From: Vesta saturnalis
Taxonomy: Eukaryota; Arthropoda; Insecta; Coleoptera; Lampyridae
DNA length: 64,000 bases
NCBI GenBank assembly: GCA_036346205.1
Contig: JARFJB010001981.1
Location: forward strand, 124,001-188,000
Reading direction: 5' to 3'
The notes under the pieces were generated by a model, which did not search any database, was not told the origin of the DNA, and worked only from the letters and a program-made list of their open reading frames with translations. Below are positions 51,320-63,018 of the stretch, in pieces. A program made the position numbers and the translations under genes. Every line of letters starts with the position of its first letter. The stretch's first letter is position 1.

Positions 51320-52123
51320 GGGCATAATCAGAAGATTATGGCTCGAGGGAATGTTAAAAGCCCGACGCGAAGCGGAGGGCTTTTATATTCCTGAGAGCCA
51401 TAATCTACACAATTATGCCCGTGGTACATACAACGTTTTATTTTATTTTGTACCATGAAACTGGAACAAAATTTTAAAAAGATTCAGTATTTTCGGCAAG
51501 TTTTTAAATGCAAATGCAGTGAAATAAAGTCGACAGTAGGCTAACTTGTTGTTACTAAGATACTGTGATATTGCTAAATTGTTGCTAAGGTACTGTTTGT
51601 TTGTAAATAATTTGCATTCTAAAATGGAAGGTGAAAACGCAAAAACTTATTCACAAGAAATTTTAGATGAATTTTGGCTCATCTGGAGTTACAATTTCAA
51701 ATCCATCCAACTGTATTTTCAATTTTTATAAAGAATAAGTTTCATTACTATTATTATTATTAATAAAGGTTGTATAGTAAGGTTGTTGTTTCAATCATTT
51801 TTTCAACTTACGTCACATATCATGTCATGGGTTAGCTGTCAATCATGCTGCTTAGCAACAGTGACATTTCCGTGCTATAAAGACCACATTACGCCCGCAT
51901 TTGGAGGCGTATAACTTTATTTCACTGCATTTGCATTTAAAAACTTGCCGAAAATACTGAATCTTTTTAAAATTTTGTTCCAGTTTCATGGTACAAAATA
52001 AAATAAAACGTTGTATGTACCACGGGCATAATTGTAGATTATGGCTCTCAGGAATATAAAAAGCCCTCCGCTTCGCGTCGGGCTTTTAACATTCCCTCGA
52101 GCCATAATCTTCTGATTATGCCC
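51320..52123. mobile_element. palindromic TTAA element (foldback MITE)
   Basis: 804 bp with arms 51320-51530 and 51914-52123 that are nearly exact reverse complements, TTAA on both sides (51316-51319 and 52124-52127). The first TTAA is shared with piggyBac 2. Each arm also folds on itself: GGGCATAAT..ATTATGCCC encloses GATTATGGCTC..GAGCCATAATC and AAAAGCCC..GGGCTTTT, a hairpin of about 92 nt (51320-51411 in the left arm). The 383-bp centre has a short frame (MEGENAKTYSQEILDEFW..) without a recognised domain. Probably moved in trans by a piggyBac-type transposase. Confidence 0.88.
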
Positions 52124-52127
52124 TTAA

Positions 52128-52849
52128 TACATAAATATCTATTATAATTCTGCGATTTTTAATTACGCAATAATTATTAATAAAAACATTGTTTACTACA
52201 TACTTGTTCATTTTTTTTAAATTTGTGTTAAAATAGTTAAAATAGTATATAATAATACTAGGTGAGCATGGTGATGGCGAATTTATGAATAATAAATTTA
52301 TTCAAATGTTTTTCACTTTTTTTTATATGACAAAAGGTATTACGCCAATGAGTGCTCCCGCGCTTATTTGGTGACAAATTGATATGGCAGCCATATTGCA
52401 GAAGTCTAATTACTCGTGAAATGCACTATACCACTTTATAATTCTCAAATATGATTGGAAAAATAATTTGCCGCGTCAAAAATTTCAAATATATTATTTT
52501 AGTTAACATATTTTTCGACTATCTTGTTTGCGGAGTGGAGCTGTATAGTCTAAGATCCGAATTAAAAACGGCCTTCACCCATCTGTTTAATGGATGAAAA
52601 GTATTTGATATCAAATTTAGTACCTATGTTAAAAAATATATCGCGAGGGGGTTGGTTACAAAAATTCTTGCCCAAACTATGATTAATTAAAAATTTAAAA
52701 TTGACTTTTTATTAAACATTGCACTCATGAGTTTAACGAATAAATTTAATACCAACCGAAAGTATGAAGCCTGTAGAATATACAAACGTTGGGTTGTCTA
52801 TGTTTTTCCTGGCGTAACTACTGGGTTGGCAGGTATAAACAGGTAAGTT
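52128..52849. other. AT-rich flank with right copy of a short inverted repeat
   Basis: 52128-52145 (TACATAAATATCTATTAT) mirrors the sequence left of piggyBac 2 (48877-48893), and 52383-52430 mirrors 48117-48165. No gene. Confidence 0.5.
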
Positions 52850-54441
52850 TGTAAAGAACCAGCATCTTATACTTATATGTTTTAGAATAAATTAGGCACG
52901 GACCATCCTGTATGTAAAATTTCATAAGTTTACGCGATATTGCACAACAAATAATTTATTCATCACTGCTGACGTGTATTACTAAGAAACCGTAAGTTTC
53001 TGCACGTCAGAACGATTTTAACCAATCATGTAACGGTATTCCCCGCACGGTAGCCGCGAAGCCGCCCACCGATACCCCTTTATAAACTCGCGACGCGCAT
53101 AATGAAAAGAGAATCGAAGTAGATTCCCGTTAAGCCGATATCCAGCAGCCGCCACCGTTGACCGTTCCAGAAACCAGTAGCCGCCGCCGTTCCGTCTGCT
53201 TAGAGTAAACACCGACCTGTTGTTCACCGACGAAGAGTCCTTCGCGATCGGGCAACCTAAAGCTCAATACCGCGATTGAAAGACACGTAAGTGGTAAAGT
53301 TATACATTCTGACAATTCACATTCAAACACTGCAGACCGTAAATACTTCCGGGCTAAGCACCAGGAGTTTTACAAAGCACACAAACACCTAGAGGCACGC
53401 AGGGTAGATCCCGACGTATCTCGTCACCACTTGAGGGTGAAGGGTTGTTACAGGGCTGTAAAGACCTACGACCTTTCTCTTAGTATATACAGTAAAGACA
53501 GGCCGTCGCCTTCGTTTTCTGGAAATTACTGAGACCCCGCTCGAAACTCACACACTTACTGCATACAGATAACACGTAATAACCACATATGGTGTCTTTG
53601 ATTAGTAGAGGAATACCTCCATAACCTGTAGTATAAATTTGTATATAAATATAACCATCGTAAATACCTGGTGCGAGAACGTTTGTAAATAAATTAAAGA
53701 GTACGTAGATTATTCGATCTTTACGTAAACCACTTAAAGTAATATTAAATATTTCGTTCCCTAGTTTAATTATCAATAATTAACCTTAGTATAGAGTAAG
53801 TAGTATAGAGAGTAATTCATTTAGTTAGATAAATAATCTAATTGCCTACATTAAACCGGTAATAATTAAAGAAAGATTGTCCGAATACATCGAGGTCGTA
53901 TACGAGCATTTCGCGTGTATTACTTCCAGGAGTAGAACATCCTTGCTGCAGCGCTTCAGAGTTACTGGCATACAAACACGATATCGATTTTCTCAAACGA
54001 ATCGGGTTCAATGCGCTGGCGCTTCGAGCAACCACTGCATCGAACAACACTCGCGCTACCGTACATACAGGACCGTATCCTAAACTGTATCTTTTAGGTA
54101 AGGATTAAGTTAAAAGACTATTTGTGTTCACAGAAGCGATTACGCACCCAGTGACACCAGGACCTGGACAAGGGAGTTCGCATGTACATGTTTTGTTGAA
54201 TACGTTCTTATTTTCTTTATTGTAAATATTTATTTAATATACCTGTTAAAAATGCTTTACGAATTTTATTTAAGGTTACAGTGTTAAGCCCATCCAATAA
54301 TCACTACGAACCACACCCCGTTTATAAAATAAACCCGATTGAGCAAAGCCGAGGCAAAGTAAAACCGCGCTGGGTTACCAAACCAGAAGGGCGCAATACT
54401 TATATATATAAAATTGCACCTAAAAGTAAGGGAGCATTACA
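52850..54441 (+). repeat. 5' LTR (1592 bp)
   Basis: TGTAAAGAACCAGC... to ...GGGAGCATTACA. Apart from an 88-bp duplication in the other copy, I noticed only one substitution against the 3' LTR (G at 53232, A at 59800). Contains CTGACGTGTATTACTAAGAA..CTGCACGTCAG, a short inverted repeat near 52970-53010. Minus-strand frames in it have no recognisable domain. Confidence 0.95.
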
Positions 54442-54443
54442 TT

Positions 54444-54467
54444 TGACACCTAAACGTGGGGCTCGAA
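54444..54467 (+). other. primer binding site candidate, tRNA-Lys
   Basis: Two bases after the LTR, TGACACCTAAACGTGG then GGCTCGAA. The last 15 bases (AACGTGGGGCTCGAA) exactly complement the T-arm side of tRNA-Lys as I recall it, and the first part matches TGGCGCCC with three transitions and one extra base. Confidence 0.55.
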
Positions 54468-54579
54468 AAAACACTGAACACCTTAAATAATTTTCCGTTT
54501 ACAGATTCCAAAAGGACCGCAGAAGTACCAGTAATCACATATTGTTGTTTTCCAGAGACACTAATCTGTCTGTTACAGG

Positions 54580-55620
54580 ATGAGTATACCGAGGGATACC
54601 GACACAAGAGTGGGATGGATTTACCACCTCAAGAAGGATGAATTAGCAACCGAAGCTAGGAAATATAAACTAGAGACAGGAGGGAATGTAGATGCACTTC
54701 GTGCCAGGATAATAAAATACTTACGCACCGGAGAAGGACAAGTAACCACACTGACACCAGAAAGACTAACATTAACCGCTCCGATACCACCACCACCAGC
54801 TGGGGAACACCTAGACATTACCGGAACCAGACGCGCCGATATTTGCGATAGAATACGCAAATGGGGTGTGAAATACGACGGTATCAGCGATCCGATATCT
54901 TTCTTGGAAAGAGTAGAGGAACTACAAACCTGCTACAACATCACCGACCGTGACCTATTACTCGCCCTTCCGGAATTATTAAAGGAAAGCACCCTGTTAT
55001 GGTACAGAAACCATCAACAATCCTGGACGACTTGGAAAGATTTCTTGGTCAGTTTTAAAATACAATTTTTACCACCGCGGCATCAATTTCAACTAGAGGA
55101 GGAAATCCGAAATAGATTGCAAAAACCCCGAGAAAAAGCTACGGAATACGTAACCGCCGTCCTGACGCTAATGCGACGCCATGGAAACATGTCGAGAGAA
55201 GAACAACTACAACGTATGTATGACAACCTGAGGGTGGAATATAAATATTACATCCGTCAGAGAGATTTTAAAGACCTGACCGAACTTCTCGAGTTGGCTA
55301 CCCAATTCGAAATGCTACCTCCGCGGACACACTCACCGTCTCCCAGTCCAAACCGCCAGAAGGTACACTTTAGTGGTCTAACACCAGCTCCTGACCCACC
55401 AGCACACCGTCCCCGTGAAATCAACACCACTAAAACCGTTCCAACACCTATCACCACCCCGTATGATCGCTCCACCGTCTGTTGGAGATGTGGAAAAACC
55501 GGACACTTCAAAGAGAGGTGTAGAGAACCGTTTAAAGCTTTTTGCTCGAGATGCAGCAAAGAAGGTGTATTATCCCGAGACTGCCCTTGTCCGCGGTCGG
55601 AAAACTCCAGACGCCGGTAA
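54580..55620 (+). CDS. gag: Gypsy Gag polyprotein
   Basis: 346 residues, start MSIPRDTDTRVGWIYHLKKD. Residues about 12-50 look like a SAP-type helix pair (HLKKDELATEARKYKL, ALRARIIKYLRT), then a Pro-rich link and the retrotransposon gag domain (about 90-240; FLERVEELQTCYNITD, WKDFLVSFKIQFLPP). A Pro/Ser-rich segment precedes two zinc knuckles: CWRCGKTGHFKERC, canonical CCHC, and CSRCSKEGVLSRDC, in which the His position is Val. The product forms the particle and packages RNA. It ends at 55620 and overlaps pol, which is read in the -1 frame. A GGAAAAC heptamer at 55599-55605 is in the right phase for a -1 slip, but its first three bases are not identical. Confidence 0.93.
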   Translation: MSIPRDTDTRVGWIYHLKKDELATEARKYKLETGGNVDALRARIIKYLRTGEGQVTTLTPERLTLTAPIPPPPAGEHLDITGTRRADICDRIRKWGVKYDGISDPISFLERVEELQTCYNITDRDLLLALPELLKESTLLWYRNHQQSWTTWKDFLVSFKIQFLPPRHQFQLEEEIRNRLQKPREKATEYVTAVLTLMRRHGNMSREEQLQRMYDNLRVEYKYYIRQRDFKDLTELLELATQFEMLPPRTHSPSPSPNRQKVHFSGLTPAPDPPAHRPREINTTKTVPTPITTPYDRSTVCWRCGKTGHFKERCREPFKAFCSRCSKEGVLSRDCPCPRSENSRRR

Positions 55621-58600
55621 AGGGACACCAGGAACTTTTTACTACCCCGGCTTTTACACCTGGAAACAAAACAACCGCCAGCGAGTGGACCACTTGGCTA
55701 CAAACCGTAGCGCAGTTTTCACGAAGGAAACCCGATAAAAGATTAGATCGTTCCTACGATGATAGACTCTTCCTAGAGATTATGGTCTTTAACAAAACCA
55801 TCAATGCTTTAATTGATACCGGAGCATCCCGAACATATATAGGCGAGAAAGTAAAGAATTTACTAATTAACAACCGTATATATCCGAGCACGCTAAAAGC
55901 TGCAACTGTACGTCTTGCCGACAGTTCCATGACTGAAACCCGCGGCTTGTACATTTTCCCCGCCAAGATAGGCAGGAAAACTCTCCAGTTACCGGGCTAT
56001 TACATACCCCAACTGTCCACCGACATTGTGATTGGATTAGACGCGCTGGAACATCTTCAGGCCACTCTACACATACACCAGAAACAACTAGAAATCGCCG
56101 GAATACGTATCCCCTTGCAAAGTTCCGTACAAGGAGGATTGAGTGGAATACATGGACCAGACGTAGACCAGCTGCCCGAGTTAAATAAATTCCTGGAAAC
56201 CGAGATGAGGAAATTCCCAAAGGTAACAGGAAAAGCTAAAGATGTTATACATAAGATCACGCTCATGCCCGATGCTAAACCGATCAAACAGCGATACTAT
56301 CCCCGCAATCCAGCAATGCAAGAACTTATCAATCAAGAGGTTGATAATATGCTTGCCGAAGACATAATAGAACCGTCACACAGCCCGTGGAGTTCTCCCG
56401 TAGTGTTGGTTAAGAAACCAACTGGTTCATATCGATTCTGCGTCGACTTCCGAAAAGTTAACCAGGTCACCATCAAAGATGCATACCCGTTACCGTATAT
56501 TCAAGGCATCTTAGACCAGCTACGAGAAGCAAGCTATATCAGTACCCTAGACCTGAAGCAAGGATACTGGCAAATTCCTTTAGAAGATGGAAGTAAATCC
56601 ATCACCGCTTTCACAGTACCCGGCCGTGGATTATACCAATTCAAAGTTCTACCGTTTGGACTTCATTCCGCCCCTGCTACATTCCAGAGATTCTTAGATT
56701 CTATTATTGGTCCAGAACTGATTGGACGCGCTTTTGTATATCTAGATGATATCATAGTTCTGGGAAAGACATTTCAAGAACACCTGCATAACCTACGGGA
56801 AGTATTCAAGAGACTACGTGATAACGGACTTCAACTACAACCAGACAAATGCTACTTCTGTCAAACCCAACTCAAATATTTGGGACACGTCGTCACCGCA
56901 AAAGGAATTTTACCTGATCCAGAAAAAATCGACGCAATCATCCAAATACCCGCTCCCCGTACCGTTAAGCAACTCCGTCAATTTTTGGGACTGGCATCGT
57001 GGTACCGCAAATATGTTAGTGGCTTTGCGAAATTAAGTCAACCGCTTACCGAACTCTTGAAAAAGAACACCAGATATCAGTGGACCGACACACAAAATCA
57101 CGCCTTTGAAGCCATTAAACAAGCTTTAACCGCCCCCCCTGTATTAGCCTGTCCGGATTTTAATCAACCTTTTGTACTACAAACCGACGCAAGTACCACC
57201 GGAATTGGAGCCGTGCTAACACAAGGACAAGCACCGAATGAACGAGTGATAGCATATATCAGCAGGGCACTGAACCCAGCGGAAAGGAATTACTCGACGA
57301 TTGAACAAGAGTGCCTGGCCGTAGTATGGGCCATACAAAAACTAAAAAGTTACCTAGAGGGTTATAAATTCACCGTGTTGACCGATCATAGAAGTCTCAA
57401 GTGGCTTCGCACGCTAGAGAAACCGACATCCCGTCTAGCCCGCTGGATAATGGAACTACAACAGTTTGACTTCCAGGTGGAGTACCGAAAAGGGCACTGA
57501 ACAACGTGGCCGACGCGCTATCTCGCTTACACGAGGACGATAGAGTAAAAGCCGACCTATCTCCATTAGAGGTGGAGGAAACCGACGAGATAACCTGTCC
57601 ATGGTATCGAGGCTTAATACAACAAGTCCGAGAGCACCCTGATCACCACCCTCGATATAAAATAGAGGAAGGACAACTATTTAAATCATTCCCTGATCCG
57701 ACACCCGAAAAGAGATGGGAAGCCATCCTAGTTGGAAACTTTGTATACCGCTAGAGAAACGCCGAGATATCCTGGAAGAATGTCACGATGTCCCCACCGC
57801 AGGACACCTGGGAATTGCGAAAACACTATGCCGCATATACCGTAATTACTACTGGCCCACCATAAAATCCGACGTGATAAAATACGTAAAAACGTGTATA
57901 AGTTGTCAGACTTATAAAAGTAGTACGCAAAAGCCGCAAGGAGAAATGTACTTTTCGCGACCTGGACATCCGTGGACCAACGTAAGTACCGACCTTATCG
58001 GACCGCTGCCGCGTTCCAAGAAAGGCTATAAATTCCTGTTAGTTTTCAAGACCGGTTAACTAAGTGGGTCGAACTTAAACCGCTCCGTAACGCTACCAGT
58101 CCGCCGATTACCCAAACGTTAAAAGAACAAATAATATACCGCTTTGGAACTCCCCGACACTTGATCTCCGACAACGGCCCACAGTATACCAGCAAACTAT
58201 TCCGCACGTTCTTAAAGGAACATGGAATCAACCATCGTTCTACGCCACCATACTCCCCGCATGCCAACCCGGTGGAAAGAACCAATAAAGTGATCGGGAC
58301 GATGATCGCACAATTTACGCGAAACAACCAGCGAGAGTGGGACGCTCACCTGCCGGAAATAGCCTTCGCTATCAATACCGTACAGCATGGATCAACTGGT
58401 TTCTCCCCTGCCTTACTTAATCTCGGGAGAGAATTAGAACCACCTAGGGCATGGTCAACCCAGAAACAACCGCCGACAACAGAAGCAACCACCGTAACCG
58501 CAGCTGATCAAGCGCAACACATGAAGTATTTAAAAGATCTACAAGAACTTGCTAGAGATTCATTAGCAAAGACCTTTGAAGTACAACGGTATCATTACAA

Positions 58601-59453
58601 CCTGCGTCACCGAGCCTACCGCCCCCGCAAAGGAGATCTTGTATATCGTAAAACACATTACCTGTCCAGCAAAGCAAAAGAATTTTCCGCGAAATTAGCG
58701 AAAAAATATGCCGGTCCTTACCTTGTGTATAAAATAAAATCGCCCGTAATTGTCGAGCTCCGAGAACCCGGTAGTAGGAGAAGCGCGGGAGAAGCGCATG
58801 TAAAAGATTTGAGAAATGCGATTGACGTCACCGATCAGACTAGACCAACGACCAATGGGAACGTTGAAAATTTAACGGCTATGAAAAACCCGCGTGTTCA
58901 AAATCATATAAAAGCAAAGGATAAAACCAGAAATGATATCTTTCAAAAAATGGCCCCATTTAAACAATGCGTCCGCCGAAAACTCCCGGTAAGAATATCG
59001 CCCTGGCAGCCACACCACTACCGCCGACCCGGGACCGAAGACTTGGACGCCGCGTTCCTAACGCGACGAAATTCTCCGGTCCGGGAACAATCTCCGCCGC
59101 CTGCGCCACGCACACCGTCTCCAGGACCATCCGCAAGGGATACAGCATGGTATTGGTCACCACCCCGGCTACACACCGACGGGAGACCAAGGACTCCCAC
59201 CACGCCGGAACATTTGCGCCGGACAACCGAGGTGACCGGAGGAATGAGGGAGCTGCATATCCGGGAAATACCCGAACCGGCCCGCCTTATGCCGCCCCCG
59301 GAATGCCTTAGCCGCCGCCAGCGACGCAATCGCCGTCGCGTTAGCATCACCATGCCTGATGGCATGAGGGTCAAGGTAAAGCGGACGGATCTTCCGCAAG
59401 AAGAGGAAAGGGTGGTATGTAAAGAACCAGCATCTTATACTTATATGTTTTAG
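55605..59453 (+). pseudogene. pol: Gypsy Pol polyprotein (PR-RT-RH-IN), three frame breaks
   Basis: Protease with ALIDTGASRTYI (DTG at 55815); reverse transcriptase with SPVVLVKKPTGSYRFCVDFR, LPFGLHSAPATFQR and FVYLDDIIVLG (56738); RNase H with LQTDASTTGIGAVL, STIEQECLAVVWA and VLTDHRSLKWL. The frame breaks near 57490 (one base short before ALNNVADALSR), at about 57715-57735 (a 17-bp insertion between KRW and KLCIPLEKRR) and near 58048. Integrase parts are otherwise complete: HDVPTAGHLG..CISC zinc site, STDLIGPLP, ISDNGPQYTS and the Glu in NPVERTNKVIG, then a GPY/F-like KYAGPYLVYKI module. A Pro/Arg-rich tail of about 220 residues follows, and the frame ends 36 bases inside the 3' LTR. Confidence 0.92.
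59398..59415 (+). other. polypurine tract
   Basis: AAGAAGAGGAAAGGGTGG, two bases before the 3' LTR, primes plus-strand DNA in LTR elements. It is also coding, in the C-terminal part of pol. Confidence 0.8.
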
Positions 59454-61097
59454 AATAAATTAGGCACGGACCATCCTGTATGTAAAATTTCATAAGTTTA
59501 CGCGATATTGCACAACAAATAATTTATTCATCACTGCTGACGTGTATTACTAAGAAACCGTAAGTTTCTGCACGTCAGAACGATTTTAACCAATCATGTA
59601 ACGGTATTCCCCGCACGGTAGCCGCGAAGCCGCCCACCGATACCCCTTTATAAACTCGCGACGCGCATAATGAAAAGAGAATCGAAGTAGATTCCCGTTA
59701 AGCCGATATCCAGCAGCCGCCACCGTTGACCGTTCCAGAAACCAGTAGCCGCCGCCGTTCCGTCTGCTTAGAGTAAACACCGACCTGTTGTTCACCGACA
59801 AAGAGTCCTTCGCGATCGGGCAACCTAAAGCTCAATACCGCGATTGAAAGACACGTAAGTGGTAAAGTTATACATTCTGACAATTCACATTCAAACACTG
59901 CAGACCGTAAATACTTCCGGGCTAAGCACCAGGAGTTTTACAAAGCACACAAACACCTAGAGGCACGCAGGGTAGATCCCGACGTATCTCGACCGTAAAT
60001 ACTTCCGGGCTAAGCACCAGGAGTTTTACAAAGCACACAAACACCTAGAGGCACGCAGGGTAGATCCCGACGTATCTCGTCACCACTTGAGGGTGAAGGG
60101 TTGTTACAGGGCTGTAAAGACCTACGACCTTTCTCTTAGTATATACAGTAAAGACAGGCCGTCGCCTTCGTTTTCTGGAAATTACTGAGACCCCGCTCGA
60201 AACTCACACACTTACTGCATACAGATAACACGTAATAACCACATATGGTGTCTTTGATTAGTAGAGGAATACCTCCATAACCTGTAGTATAAATTTGTAT
60301 ATAAATATAACCATCGTAAATACCTGGTGCGAGAACGTTTGTAAATAAATTAAAGAGTACGTAGATTATTCGATCTTTACGTAAACCACTTAAAGTAATA
60401 TTAAATATTTCGTTCCCTAGTTTAATTATCAATAATTAACCTTAGTATAGAGTAAGTAGTATAGAGAGTAATTCATTTAGTTAGATAAATAATCTAATTG
60501 CCTACATTAAACCGGTAATAATTAAAGAAAGATTGTCCGAATACATCGAGGTCGTATACGAGCATTTCGCGTGTATTACTTCCAGGAGTAGAACATCCTT
60601 GCTGCAGCGCTTCAGAGTTACTGGCATACAAACACGATATCGATTTTCTCAAACGAATCGGGTTCAATGCGCTGGCGCTTCGAGCAACCACTGCATCGAA
60701 CAACACTCGCGCTACCGTACATACAGGACCGTATCCTAAACTGTATCTTTTAGGTAAGGATTAAGTTAAAAGACTATTTGTGTTCACAGAAGCGATTACG
60801 CACCCAGTGACACCAGGACCTGGACAAGGGAGTTCGCATGTACATGTTTTGTTGAATACGTTCTTATTTTCTTTATTGTAAATATTTATTTAATATACCT
60901 GTTAAAAATGCTTTACGAATTTTATTTAAGGTTACAGTGTTAAGCCCATCCAATAATCACTACGAACCACACCCCGTTTATAAAATAAACCCGATTGAGC
61001 AAAGCCGAGGCAAAGTAAAACCGCGCTGGGTTACCAAACCAGAAGGGCGCAATACTTATATATATAAAATTGCACCTAAAAGTAAGGGAGCATTACA
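59418..61097 (+). repeat. 3' LTR (1680 bp) with 88-bp tandem duplication
   Basis: Same as the 5' LTR except that 59903-59990 is repeated directly at 59991-60078 (unit begins GACCGTAAATACTTCC and ends GACGTATCTC). The duplication exactly accounts for the 88-bp length difference. Confidence 0.95.
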
Positions 61098-62941
61098 AGT
61101 TGATATTAGTTATTTTCACCCAATCGTTTCATAAATAACTCATATCAAAATAAGCGCTATTTCATTGCGAACATAATGATATAGGGTTGCCTGCAAAAAT
61201 CTGGTTTGAATGACGGGTGTCGAGTTTTGAAAAGTGAAATTTTGATGCGAATGGAAATATGCGACAAAGAGATCAGAGCAAAGTATCCCGTGCGATAGAT
61301 GATGACGCAGCATTTATGTTATATTGTAATAACATTTTTGTACATAATGCAAGATCCTTAGTGTATGTTTTTTATTATTTTTTAATTTAAATTTTTTTAC
61401 TGTTCAGGTGTTCACTTTCTTTATTTTTATTTACTCTCCCAATAGAACAAAAAAAAATTCAAGATAAGTACAGATACAAACAAATCTGAACTTAATTCTG
61501 ATTGGTTGATCATATTTCTAAAATTTACAATTTATTAATTTTACAAATATCTTTGTTATACAAGAATACATCTTACAAATATTGTACGCATTAAATTCTA
61601 CCTAAAATTTCCATTAAAATGATACCCCATTTGCCCTATTTCGCTTTTAAACTATTTTGCTATGATAATTATACTATTTATGCATTTTCACATACAGAAA
61701 TTTACTAATATCTAACTTATTCTAATCTCTACAGGAAAACTATGGTCATATTTGGATTCTCTGACCCGAAAAACATAAAGCTACACTAACTTTAACTTCA
61801 ACACAGTTAACAATGTAAAATACTATCTCACAATCTGAGTTCAAAATGTCCATAACCTATCGTCTCAACACATTTAGTTAATTTGCATCAACAATGTTAA
61901 TTTATGTGGCGACACTTCCTTTTAACACAACTGTAAATTACTTTTACACTAATTGTTCAGTATTATTATTCATAATTTCATAAATTATATGAATCTTTCT
62001 AAAATTATCTTTATCGTTAACTTTAATCATACAATTTATTTCATCGACATGTTATCTAATACATACTATTTTCTTTTACTTTAGAACTGAAGCAGATTAA
62101 GCTACCAGAATAGGCTTTACCTTTTTCAAGTGGTACAATATTAAAGAAAATACATAATTTATATCTTCCTAAGGTGATCGTAAACTATTAATGTGAAATT
62201 TCTCTTGTACAACCATGATTAAGATGCAATAATTGTGAAAGTTGAATCATTTATCTCACACTGTGCTGTACAATTACAGATGTACTCAGTTATATGTTAT
62301 TATCAAGCTATGTGATTTCTTACATGTATGTTTATCTGATTTCATCACACTAACTCTAATCTTTATTATGGACTGTATTTCTTTATAACCATCATATTTA
62401 ACATTCAAACATCATCTCAATATATACACCGTTCTATCATTTTTGCGTCCATCAATGGCATTTGCCAACAATTTGGCTACACTTTAGAAAGTGATGTCTG
62501 TATATGGACGCCAGATTACATTCGTTAATAATTTTCTTAATATGAGTGTTAGAGAAGCACTGTTGGCAGCAGACGATTCCGAATGAACTCTATAATACTC
62601 ATTCTGAGTATGGGTCCCATTCCATACTCCTACGTTGACATTTTTGAAAAACTCGTGGACGCCAAAATCGTGTAATACGTAAAATTGAATACAAATTTAG
62701 TTCATCAGTTTGCCGTCACAGTGCTATTTCTAAATATATTTTTATTGTATTTATCCCGTACATTTACAACCATTCGGACGTCTTTAAACGGCAACACTGT
62801 AAAACCAATTTCTAATATTCGTTCTTATTTCATTTGAAGTAATTTTATATTTAAGGTCTACAGCCTTCTGGCATCATTCTACCTAGATATACAATTAATG
62901 TTACTTAACATCATTATGAACTCACACCTATTTTTTAAATA

Positions 62942-62946
<5 letters not shown>
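61098..62946. other. 1.8 kb AT-rich, no gene recognised
   Basis: Flank of the LTR element. No frame longer than background, no repeat structure noticed. Confidence 0.5.

Positions 62947-63014
<68 letters not shown>
62947..63014. repeat. (TA)n microsatellite next to a mariner-type terminus
   Basis: Pure TA run followed at once by TAGGGTGGCCCCCAGTTGATG, a mariner-type end. Confidence 0.92.

Positions 63015-63018
<4 letters not shown>

Larger units (their letters stand above)
52850..61097 (+). mobile_element. Ty3/Gypsy LTR retrotransposon, full length
   Basis: 8248 bp with LTRs at both ends, TG...CA termini and a 4-bp target duplication AGTT (52846-52849 and 61098-61101; the neighbouring A makes 5 bp possible). 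Order gag, protease, reverse transcriptase, RNase H, integrase is that of Ty3/Gypsy. No envelope-like gene. Internal coding DNA is clearly richer in G+C than the surroundings. Confidence 0.95.

Noticed and set aside
51348..51392. Bacterial-type rho-independent terminator (AAAAGCCC..GGGCTTTT)
   Set aside because: The context is a eukaryotic palindromic transposon; the hairpin is part of its nested inverted repeat.
53018..54083. Antisense and sense frames in the 5' LTR (repeated at 59586-60739)
   Set aside because: They are identical in both LTRs because the LTRs are identical. No domains and no codon signal beyond that.
58960..59399. Overlapping frames on both strands in the pol tail
   Set aside because: G+C-rich Pro/Arg coding sequence has few stops in any frame; the frame continuous with integrase is preferred.
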